From Parabacteroides goldsteinii (GTDB taxonomy: Bacteria > Bacteroidota > Bacteroidia > Bacteroidales > Tannerellaceae), in contig NZ_JADNBB010000006.1 in NCBI RefSeq assembly GCF_015550595.1, positions 57,781-121,780 of the forward strand: a stretch of 64,000 nt of DNA, read 5' to 3'. The translations under genes were made by a program, and so were the position numbers. Shown in pieces: positions 27,561 through 35,083 of this stretch (position 1 is its first letter; each line of letters begins with the position of its first letter). The notes under the pieces were generated by a model, which had not been told where the DNA came from, searched no databases, and saw nothing but the letters and a program-made list of their open reading frames with translations.

Positions 27561-28445
27561 TTATATCACTCCGGAACCGCTACTGCCCGGTATCCACTCG
27601 GCGATACCCGCTGACAACTGGCTGGAACTTCCGGCACGGATCATCACAGAAATAAAATAAGAGGTCCCCGCTACCGGAGTATTCCCTCCCTCATGGAAGG
27701 TGACGGGTAGAGATTCCAACCGTGTCGACCGGCCATCGAGATCTTTCAGAACAGCAGTCAGGTAGACGTCTACCCCGGGCTGTATCAATACTGCGTCGGG
27801 AAGTTTGGTCCACCCTCCTGTAAGCGGGGTAAGTTCGACCGGCACCTTGAAGTCGCCTTTCTCTCCCGAAAAAGAAAGGCTGTTATCATCGAGCGACAAG
27901 GAAACTTCACGCTGCATGCGGGTTACATAAAGACCTTCCAGCTTCCAGCCTCTCTCCAGCGCTTCTTCATCGCCACGGACCTCGAAGCGAAGCTGCGACA
28001 GCAAATGTGTAAAACGAAACTCTTTATGCTTTTGCTGGAGCACATCCGTCAGGCAGCCCCTTTGCTCGCCGCTGGCTATCAGGTCTTGTGTCCCATCGAT
28101 CAGGTAGCCGACTTTTCCATTGTCAAACGATTTCCCTTCCGGAGCGAAGCCGCGCAGGTAGACCCGGCTGTTATCTTCGGGGTAATACTTCGGCTCGTCA
28201 AACAGGACACTGCCGTTCGGATCGACCGTTGCTTTCCATTTCTCCGTATAGTTTCCCGATGTCGTTCCTTTGGCAAAAAAGAGTTGTCCCCGCGTACCGG
28301 TACCCGACAGGCTACCCGGAGCGATATGGAGTTCCAGGTCACCCTTCCCCATATAGTCGGAAGGGGAACTGTCCGAACAACCGGTAGCTGTGCAAAACAG
28401 TAAAGCGAGCATGGCTAAGAGTTTGTATGTCGTTTTCAAATTCAT
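27561..28445 (-). CDS. Fimbrillin family protein
   Basis: The protein has 294 residues with lipobox FCTATGC. Sequence blocks shared with the two downstream fimbrillins include RVYLRGFAPEG, VGYLIDGTQDLIASGEQ, FRFTHLLSQLRFEVRG and the closing SYFISVMIRAGSSSQLSAGIAEWIP. It is more diverged than they are from each other, and could be an accessory subunit rather than the shaft. It lies 33 bases after the DUF5119-like gene. Confidence 0.78.
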   Translation of the reverse strand: MNLKTTYKLLAMLALLFCTATGCSDSSPSDYMGKGDLELHIAPGSLSGTGTRGQLFFAKGTTSGNYTEKWKATVDPNGSVLFDEPKYYPEDNSRVYLRGFAPEGKSFDNGKVGYLIDGTQDLIASGEQRGCLTDVLQQKHKEFRFTHLLSQLRFEVRGDEEALERGWKLEGLYVTRMQREVSLSLDDNSLSFSGEKGDFKVPVELTPLTGGWTKLPDAVLIQPGVDVYLTAVLKDLDGRSTRLESLPVTFHEGGNTPVAGTSYFISVMIRAGSSSQLSAGIAEWIPGSSGSGVI

Positions 28446-28478
28446 CTGTTTACATTATTATATATGTATACTTATATA

Positions 28479-29387
28479 TCATATTCCATTATCGGTCACA
28501 CCCGACTCGCCCGTCCCCTCATTCCAGTCCTCCAGGCTGACCGAGAGACCGGTCACCTCGTCATAGGCAACAACCAGGTCGAGGATCACACGCGACGATG
28601 TCTTTTGGCGGAACACATCGCCTACCTCACGGGGAATACCGATGCTGGTGGTCAGCTCCTTGCCGTCTTCCTTTTTAAGGGCCAGGTAAAGATGGGGAGC
28701 TTCGCTGTCCGACAGGCCGAACAGGGTCAGCAGTGCCCTGTATCTTCCCTCCCCGATACACTCCGGCTCAAACGCCATAAAAGCCGGAGTGCCGGACAAG
28801 GCGGCGCCCGAAGGGATACATACCCCTTGTGAAACACCGCTCAAGTGGCCGATAAGCCCGGCCAAAGCGATCTCCTCTTTTCCTCCTTTTGTTATCTTGA
28901 TATACAATTCCAGCGTTCTGACCAGATCGACCGGATACAATGTCTTTATTGATACTTCCTCACCCGCCACCGGCAGCGTCTCACTGCCACAGCCCAGCAG
29001 GTTTTTCGGACCGGTAAGGAACGAAGAGGATGATTTAGATTTCAGTACCGATACGTGCTTTACCATACCGTTAACCTTTTCATAGCCGTTATCCGTTTCC
29101 AACAGGATATTATACGGATCGGAGTTGCAGACCATCACACGATAGGTGCCCGAAGGGAGTGTCCCTTCAAAACCATTTGCCCCTGCCCGGCGGATAAGAG
29201 GAATGCCGGAACCCTCGCGGTAGAAATAATAGTCCATACGCGATGGATGTCGGGCTCCCTGCCAGTCGAGGCTCAGGCGCACTTTTCCGTTCTTTACCCA
29301 GTCTTCATCCGGTGTACCGTATGTACAGGAAGAAAAGATTAAAAGACACGCCATACATGCCGTTGCTATGATTGTCCTTGCGTTCAT
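28479..29387 (-). CDS. DUF5119/FimB-like pilus anchor lipoprotein
   Basis: The protein has 302 residues with lipobox LLIFSSC. It has the features of the DUF5119/FimB-like anchor family: VRLSLDWQGARHPSRMDYYFY, LPSGTYRVMVCNSDPYNI, and a second sandwich ending VILDLVVAYDEVTGLSVSLEDW. It should sit in the outer membrane at the pilus base. It follows the broken OmpA/DUF3575 gene by 45 bases and precedes the fimbrillins. This mirrors the order of the first locus (barrel, anchor, fimbrillin). Confidence 0.72.
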   Translation of the reverse strand: MNARTIIATACMACLLIFSSCTYGTPDEDWVKNGKVRLSLDWQGARHPSRMDYYFYREGSGIPLIRRAGANGFEGTLPSGTYRVMVCNSDPYNILLETDNGYEKVNGMVKHVSVLKSKSSSSFLTGPKNLLGCGSETLPVAGEEVSIKTLYPVDLVRTLELYIKITKGGKEEIALAGLIGHLSGVSQGVCIPSGAALSGTPAFMAFEPECIGEGRYRALLTLFGLSDSEAPHLYLALKKEDGKELTTSIGIPREVGDVFRQKTSSRVILDLVVAYDEVTGLSVSLEDWNEGTGESGVTDNGI

Positions 29388-29432
29388 TTGTTGTGTGTGT
29401 ATTTATCTGTTCATATCTGCTATTCCTCTCTT

Positions 29433-30844
29433 TCAGCGCATCCGGAAACGGTAGGAGACGTTCAACTCCAGACCCAACATAAAGCCGGTCGATGAAAAAT
29501 TCGTCTCCAGGTAATTCATATCTTCCAGCTTGTCGTAGCGGTATTTCTTACCACCGGATACCGATCGGTAACCGGCCTGCAGGTTCGCACCGGCGGAGAA
29601 GCCGGCACCCAACGACAACAGGTAGCCCACCGAAGCACCCGCCGACCAGAAACGGCCCGTACGTCCGTAAAGCGTTTCCTTATCCGGGTCGATCGCACTG
29701 CCCCGTACGTCAAAGTCGCCATAGCCGGCAAAAAAGCCTGCGTTAAATCCGGTGAACTCACCCGGAAGGAACCATATACGCGATTCGAGAGCAATCTTTG
29801 AAAGGGCCCATCTGTCGCGTGATTTATCTTTATAAGCAAAGTCGGAATAAAGGCCGCCGAGCGCAATCGACCAGTGCTCGGCAAAAAAGCACTCCACCTT
29901 CATGTTCGGCATGAAGGAACCGGTCTGTATCTTCGTATCTACTACACCCAGACCGATGGATGGAGCCACCGTAAACCAAGGTAACAAGTTCGTCTGCAAA
30001 AAAAGTAGACGGGAGATAACGGAGCTTTTGTAATAGCAGGGACAGGGGTAGCAGGAATGGGGGTAGATTGCTCGGGTTGTACCCTTTTTTCATCTTTTTC
30101 ACGTTGTACCAGATGTAGTGTCTCTCTGGTCGTTATCGTTGTGGCTTCGTAAACCGGGGCTTCCTCTCCCCTGCCATCTTTCACCGGCTCATCCACCACA
30201 GAGGCCAGACGGTAGTCTTGTAACTCGGAACGGTCGAACAACAGGTCGTTGATACGATAGACCTCACGATCGAACCCTTTCAATTCGCCACGACGGTAAA
30301 GGTCTGCATAAGGGATTTCGCCATATTTCTTCAATTGTATCTTTATTGCTTCCGGATAGCGGCTCTCGCTAAACCAGATAGCCGTGTTAGCAAACCACGG
30401 CAGGGGCCCATAAACCAGGTAGACGTGTACGCCGTCACGATAATTGCCGCTACGGTCGATATAAAAGGCGATATTTTCATGGGGAATATCCAGCCGTGTT
30501 TTTATATAGGCACGGACGCGATTCGCACGAAGCGAAGCCTCGTTGATCACATCCGGATCTGTATTATTATAAGGGCCCACATGAGAGATAATTAACAAAT
30601 GATAACGACCTGACAAAACCTGCTCGCAACGCACACGCAACACCTGCCCGAGTCGTTCCAACTGGTAAACATTGTCGCCATAATCGGCCAGAAACATGTC
30701 ATTATTTTCTTTAAAAGAGAACAATAACGACTCAGCTTTAATGTATGTAGCAGTCTGAGCATGAATCCCTAAAGAGAAAAACAGGAACAGACAAAACAGA
30801 ATTATCATCATCACCTTATTACTAATACTTTTTTGTTCTTTCAT
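29433..30844 (-). pseudogene. OmpA-like / DUF3575 outer-membrane protein, frameshifted
   Basis: The first frame (start chosen at 30844, MKEQKSISNKVMMIILFC signal peptide) codes for an OmpA-like N-terminal part: SLRANRVRAYIKTRLDIPHE and a YGEIPYADLYRRGELKG block. The second frame (to 29433) carries a DUF3575-type barrel beginning LQTNLLPWFTVAPSIGLGV and ending YRFRMR. They separate at a run of seven T (on the minus strand, around 30000-30006). One more T would fuse them as PVYFFLQTNLLPW. If not repaired, the barrel would need its own start (TTG or an internal codon). In the first locus the same functions are carried by separate genes. Confidence 0.7.
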
Positions 30845-30900
30845 TTTATCCATCCGATTACTAAGTTTATAATTCAAGCCATCTCCGAAATAGTGCCCTT

Positions 30901-30921
30901 ATTTATGAAATAAGGGAGGTG
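30901..30921. repeat. Left inverted repeat of promoter inverton 2
   Basis: These 21 bases, starting ATTTATGAAATAAGGG and ending AGGTG, are perfectly repeated in inverted orientation at 31283-31303. With the flanking CCCTT the left copy also forms a dyad (CCCTTATTT / AAATAAGGG, 30897-30917), much as the left copy of inverton 1 does. Confidence 0.85.
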
Positions 30922-31183
30922 GCAATAAAAAGGCACTTCGTAAGAGAATGAAATTGCCTCCCGGAAGGGTTTATCTGTAGAGGACTGGGATTTTTTTAGA
31001 GAGATTTTAGGGAAAACAAGAGGATATAGTTATTGTTTTTTCCAAATGAACTTTAAAGGGATGACAGTTCCGGCCTCCTTTATGCCTGTGTTCAATTAAC
31101 TTCAGTTTACAGGGAAATAAAGCAAGCAAATATGTAAAAAGTATTTAAAAAGATGCTTATTTTTAATAAACAGCCCTATGCGG

Positions 31184-31216
31184 TTTGTTTTTTTAAGATA
31201 AATCTATCTATATTTG
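31184..31216 (+). promoter_or_regulatory. Invertible promoter of pilus locus 2 (OFF)
   Basis: TTTG at 31184-31187, 21 bases, then TATATTTG at 31209-31216. It lies between the repeats 30901-30921 and 31283-31303 and points right, away from the pilus genes. Inversion would move it to about 30989-30996 on the minus strand, roughly 145 bases before the OmpA/DUF3575 start. No opposing promoter was seen in the segment. The remaining sequence of the 361-bp segment is A+T-rich and non-coding. Confidence 0.8.
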
Positions 31217-31282
31217 CACAGTTTCCTGTCACAAATAACTCTTCGGAGGGCTCGTAAAGCCTTATATTTGAAATAAAGGAAG

Positions 31283-31303
31283 CACCTCCCTTATTTCATA
31301 AAT
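31283..31303. repeat. Right inverted repeat of promoter inverton 2
   Basis: A perfect inverted copy of 30901-30921. It covers the stop codon and last residues (AIPDL) of the truncated recombinase gene. Because the stop lies within the repeat, inversion cannot change this reading frame. Confidence 0.85.
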
Positions 31304-31649
31304 CAGGAATCGCCCGCTTACGGCTCTTTTCGCGTCTCAGCCGAAGACCGGCAAAAGGTGACACCTGGGGCTTCTTCTTCCAGCCGAGACAGGCACGGTT
31401 ATACATCGCACGCAGGTTACTCATGTAACTGTTCACGCTATTTACCCGTAGCTCTTTACTTCGCAGCCACTTGATAAAACCATATACTACTTCCGGAGTC
31501 ATATCGGCGAGAGAGAACTCCCTTCCCCGATTGTAGTTGTTAAAATGATTACGGACGGCTCGGTACAAATCGGCCGTACTTTCATCGCCCGAGGAACGTT
31601 TCTCTTGTTCCTGCAAGCACATGTGTCTAAGAAAATCTTTGTGTTTCAT
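31296..31649 (-). CDS. Truncated tyrosine recombinase (N-terminal domain only)
   Basis: The protein has 117 residues from ATG 31649, preceded by an AAGAGGAAATA ribosome-binding stretch and a TACCTTTG box at 31673-31680. The sequence is the SAM-like core-binding domain (STADLYRAVRNHFNNYNRG, YGFIKWLRSKELRVNSVNSY, LRAMYNRACLGWKKKPQVSPF). It ends where the catalytic domain should begin (SRKRAIPDL). No Arg/His/Tyr catalytic residues exist, and none is found on either side of the repeat. Either a remnant left by recombination at the repeat, or a DNA-binding factor that modulates inversion. Confidence 0.7.
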   Translation of the reverse strand: MKHKDFLRHMCLQEQEKRSSGDESTADLYRAVRNHFNNYNRGREFSLADMTPEVVYGFIKWLRSKELRVNSVNSYMSNLRAMYNRACLGWKKKPQVSPFAGLRLRREKSRKRAIPDL

Positions 31650-31697
31650 TATTTCCTCTTTTTTAAGAAGGACAAAGGTACAACAATCCGGACACAC

Positions 31698-32279
31698 CGT
31701 GTTTTTACTTTCTAAATGTCAGGATTTTGCCCTTTTCTTTAACAAGCAAACCGACGATTTATTGGTTTCCGGATAAAAGAAGGGGTTTCGGGAACGTTTT
31801 CAAGAGGATCGTCCAGAATCACCTGGATGATTTTCGGATTCTTCCTTATATTTTCCGAAAAACATCCGATCGATTTGATCGAGCTATGCGGATAAATTTA
31901 TGAGATCATCCGGATGATTTTTTTTACAGAAGGAAAATGGACGGAAAAAAGGCACAAACAGCCCTTTAAGAGTAAAGAAAAAGCGCTTTTTTTCTTCTGG
32001 AAGGGGTAAAAACAGAGTCACATTCAAAAGAACAAAATGTCTGTCTATCCTGCTATTCGCCAACAGACAAAGAGAACTCCATTCGTATGGTCGTTGATTT
32101 TCACGAAAAAAGCGACAAAGAAAATTGACGAACCCAAGCAATATGTAAATCCTTAACTTCTCCAGAATAGAATATCAGAAATGAAATCCCTATAACCTAT
32201 CATACAGGCGATAGATTACCTAGGTAAAATGACATTTTGTTACACAGTTCCAGATCTCGGACAAATGTTAAATCGAAAA
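31698..32279. other. A+T-rich stretch without a supported gene
   Basis: About 580 bases upstream of the truncated recombinase. It holds a short palindrome ATCATCCGGATGAT followed by eight T (31903-31924), possibly a weak terminator, and related GGATGATTTTCGG-like words nearby. An 85-codon frame exists but has no ribosome-binding site or protein-like pattern, so I do not call it. Confidence 0.5.
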
Positions 32280-32307
32280 AGGGAGGGTAGAAATTCTACC
32301 CTCCCTC
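32280..32307 (-). terminator. Terminator of the 32315 gene
   Basis: GGGAGGGTAGAA / TTCTACCCTCCC, 12 perfect pairs around one base, with TTTTT on the minus-strand side. It lies just after the stop codon of the small GG-leader-like gene. Confidence 0.9.
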
Positions 32308-32314
32308 TTTGAAA

Positions 32315-32728
32315 TTAATAATTGTAATCCAAACGAGCCTTCAAGGTCGTATTGGGTTTATTACAATGTACATCCACCGTTATTTTAGTAGAATGCCAGA
32401 AACTAGTTTTCAATTTACAAGAGACAGATTGACCGGTAGAGACATTATACCATTCACCGCCACCTCCATCACTTGAGTGAACCACAAGATTAAACATAGC
32501 TCCGGAAGGTTCCAATATAGTTGCAGTAGCAGAAATCGTTACTCCCCAACCTCTTTTACTAATTTCATAATGACCGTTTCCATTTCCGTCCAGTCTCAGT
32601 TCAAACGGAATAGTACCACCACCATTTACTGCTTGTTCAACAGTGGCTTCACTTACACTATTTTCTGCCAATTGATTTTCCAGAGACTTTTGAATCTGTG
32701 AAAAAATTACATCAAAATTCTTTTCCAT
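32315..32728 (-). CDS. Small protein with GG-leader-like start and beta-rich body
   Basis: The protein has 137 residues without a classical signal peptide. Residues 1-37 look like the leader of a double-glycine-type exported peptide: an amphipathic helix (DVIFSQIQKSLENQLAENSV) and then VEQAVNGG at about residues 30-37. The remainder (IPFELRLDGNGNGHYEISKR onward) is rich in Thr, Ser, Gly and Asn, predicts as beta strands, and includes a DGGGGEW loop and two Cys. I do not recognise the family. It follows the amidohydrolase gene by 18 bases, has its own terminator, and shares the low G+C of that gene. A secreted bacteriocin-like or toxin-like role is possible but unproven. Confidence 0.6.
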   Translation of the reverse strand: MEKNFDVIFSQIQKSLENQLAENSVSEATVEQAVNGGGTIPFELRLDGNGNGHYEISKRGWGVTISATATILEPSGAMFNLVVHSSDGGGGEWYNVSTGQSVSCKLKTSFWHSTKITVDVHCNKPNTTLKARLDYNY

Positions 32729-32746
32729 TGTAATAAATTTAATTTG

Positions 32747-34009
32747 TTAATAAATAGAATTATTTAAGAATGTTATTGGATTCACTTCTGTAATCGTTTT
32801 CAATTCATCTGGATCGAACAAATCACTAAAATTATCCCAATAACATTTCATATCGTCGATAAATAATATATTCAGGTAATAATCACTACCATATAGGAAA
32901 CGGGATTTTACTGTTTCGGGAGCATCCTGATAATAACGATGCATCATCTCTAATTCACTTTTTACGGATATACAGGATAAATCGGTATACAGATTGGGAT
33001 AAATATCCATCATTCGCCGAATACAATCCGTCCACTCCGTCTGCTTACCTGCATCCTGAGCACCAAAATGAGCCAGATTTAATTTCAAGGCAGGATATTG
33101 TTGCAAAAGTTGTTCCCATATTTTCGGATGATTAAGTATTCTTACCCGCTCTTCAACCCGCTTCATATCGATAAGGCCGTTATGTTCGAACTTATATATT
33201 CCTTTCTTCTCTACAACTTTCCCGTTTTCATAAATAGCCCCTCTTACATCTATCGAAGGAGCAAATGAGGCAAAACCACTCGCCGAACAATGTGCAGTAA
33301 TTGGAATTTGATAAGATTGACAATATTCATAAAGAGGCAACAACCGTTCATCCGATGGAGAATATCCATTAGGTGTATACAACTTAATACCAGAAAACAA
33401 ACCTCCATTCAAACGTAAACGTGATATAATTTTATTAATTCCAAGCTGCTTTTCCGGATTATCAAACAATTCCTTACGACGGGGATCAATGGCAAAGAAG
33501 GGGTATATACGATCCGGATATTTCATTACCAGATCACACAATTGCTGTTCTTGTTTTGCAAAATGATCATATGCTTGTAATTCTTGCATATCTTCCTTAT
33601 TCAGCAATTCCGATAATTCACGAAAATCGTCCAATGAATCTTGATTTTCTAACAAAAGCAATCGAACTTCTTCCAGCACTTGTTGTCTGGATTGGATTAT
33701 ATTACAATCATTACCAACCCCAGAGACTATCATACATCCTTCCAAATCAAACATCAACGGACAAAAAGCAAATCCTGATTCATCCTTTTCTAACGATTGG
33801 TATATTTTTTCAACAGGTAGCATACCTGTCTTAAAGAAATGAAGAGCTCGCTTGAGTGGAGAAATCACAGAGTTTAGACCCTGGTTATCTCTTTGTCCCC
33901 TTAACTTCAAAAGCATTCCTAACTCAATTAATAAACGAAGGGATAATATCTCTTTGTTAAAAAAGTGGCAATGGACATCTATCGGACCAAGTTGTTTTAA
34001 AGGTTTCAT
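32747..34009 (-). CDS. Amidohydrolase-family metal-dependent hydrolase
   Basis: The protein has 420 residues, cytoplasmic. Motifs of the amidohydrolase TIM barrel: IDVHCHFFN at residues 9-17 (metal-binding HxH), PITAHCSASG, LNLAHFGAQDAG and LYGSDYY near the C-terminus (metal-binding Asp). It is larger than the usual amidohydrolase-2 proteins through an insertion between residues 25 and 150. Substrate unknown. It is A+T-rich compared with the neighbours and forms a pair with the GG-leader-like protein, so both may have been acquired together. Confidence 0.8.
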   Translation of the reverse strand: MKPLKQLGPIDVHCHFFNKEILSLRLLIELGMLLKLRGQRDNQGLNSVISPLKRALHFFKTGMLPVEKIYQSLEKDESGFAFCPLMFDLEGCMIVSGVGNDCNIIQSRQQVLEEVRLLLLENQDSLDDFRELSELLNKEDMQELQAYDHFAKQEQQLCDLVMKYPDRIYPFFAIDPRRKELFDNPEKQLGINKIISRLRLNGGLFSGIKLYTPNGYSPSDERLLPLYEYCQSYQIPITAHCSASGFASFAPSIDVRGAIYENGKVVEKKGIYKFEHNGLIDMKRVEERVRILNHPKIWEQLLQQYPALKLNLAHFGAQDAGKQTEWTDCIRRMMDIYPNLYTDLSCISVKSELEMMHRYYQDAPETVKSRFLYGSDYYLNILFIDDMKCYWDNFSDLFDPDELKTITEVNPITFLNNSIY

Positions 34010-34118
34010 AAGCTATTTAATTATTAGATTTAACTTATTCGTAAATCACATTGCAAATAAACACTAAATACCAATACAATCAAAAGATACAATGAGTTTT
34101 AAAGTGACAACAGACGCG

Positions 34119-34132
34119 TTGTCATATGACAA
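34119..34132. promoter_or_regulatory. Palindromic operator-like site
   Basis: TTGTCATATGACAA, a perfect 14-bp palindrome, with another TGACAAC copy 14 bases upstream (34106-34112) and GATGTCAC just downstream. It lies in the 370-bp gap between the amidohydrolase gene and the response regulator gene. The rest of the gap (34010-34326) shows nothing else convincing. Confidence 0.4.
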
Positions 34133-34326
34133 TAATAGATGTCACCTGATAACAGTACACCATCTATCGGATTTGAGTTTATGAGAAAAAATCATAATCG
34201 CTCAAAACCCTTCTGAACAAGTGCCTCCAGTAAATTACGTTTGAAACAAATCTCCATCTTAACAGAAATGTAACATCTATTTCATTCATCCGAAACAACA
34301 ATAGCGTTCCTTTGCGGGAAAATAAT

Positions 34327-34334
34327 TAAATTTG
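34327..34334 (+). promoter_or_regulatory. -7 element of response regulator operon
   Basis: TAAATTTG, 46 bases before the ATG at 34380. No TTTG at the right distance was found. A hairpin GAAATGA / TCATTTC lies in the leader (34343-34361). Confidence 0.5.
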
Positions 34335-34379
34335 TAAACAATGAAATGAGTTTTTCATTTCAATTAAATAGAAAAGACT

Positions 34380-35066
34380 ATGGACATGCCCCGAATTCTT
34401 GTTGTGGACGACGAAGAGGACTTGTGCGAAATCCTCAAATTCAATCTGGAAATAGAAGGATATGAAGTAGATACCGCTTTCAGTGCGGAAGAAGCACTCA
34501 AAAAAGACCTATCCGTATATCAGCTACTACTGCTCGATGTGATGATGGGAGAAATCTCCGGATTCAAAATGGCAAGCATCTTACGAAAAGATGAAAATAC
34601 AGCCAATGTTCCAATCATCTTCTTGACAGCGAAAGATACGGAAAACGATATGCTGACCGGTTTTAACCTGGGAGCAGACGACTATATTTCAAAACCGTTT
34701 TCTATCCGCCAGGTTGTCGCACGTGTTAAAGCGGTGTTGCGCAGAACAGCAGAGAAAGATAAAACTACGGCTAACGAGTTGCTCGAATACGAGACACTGG
34801 CCCTCGATACCAAACGTATCAAAGCATCCGTTGACGGGAAAGAAATCCCTCTGACCAAAAAGGAGTTTGAAATATTAAAACTGTTACTGGAAAACAGAGG
34901 GAATGTATTTTCACGCGAAGAGATCCTGTCACGCATCTGGAAAGATGAAGTATATGTATTGGACCGTACCATCGATGTAAACATCACCCGGCTACGGAAA
35001 AAGATCGGCCCTTACGGAAAGAATATCGTGACCCGTCTAGGCTTCGGTTATTGTTTTGAATGCTAA
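34380..35066 (+). CDS. OmpR-family response regulator
   Basis: The protein has 228 residues: receiver domain (RILVVDDEEDL, phospho-acceptor Asp near residue 53 in LLLLDVMMG, IIFLTAKD, YISKPFS) and a winged-helix DNA-binding domain (PLTKKEFEILKLLLENRGNV, DRTIDVNITRLRKKIG). It is followed by its kinase gene after 17 bases. The layout resembles Bacteroidales RprXY-type or PhoBR-type pairs; I do not assign a name. Confidence 0.93.
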   Translation: MDMPRILVVDDEEDLCEILKFNLEIEGYEVDTAFSAEEALKKDLSVYQLLLLDVMMGEISGFKMASILRKDENTANVPIIFLTAKDTENDMLTGFNLGADDYISKPFSIRQVVARVKAVLRRTAEKDKTTANELLEYETLALDTKRIKASVDGKEIPLTKKEFEILKLLLENRGNVFSREEILSRIWKDEVYVLDRTIDVNITRLRKKIGPYGKNIVTRLGFGYCFEC

Positions 35067-35083
35067 TACCCGTTATTTGAATT

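Noticed and set aside
31296..31697. Functional tyrosine recombinase for inverton 2
   Set aside because: Only the core-binding domain is encoded; no catalytic residues exist in either orientation of the segment.
31884..32141. 85-codon frame on the minus strand
   Set aside because: No ribosome-binding site or promoter, odd Phe/Arg-rich composition, and it covers a palindrome and poly-T run.
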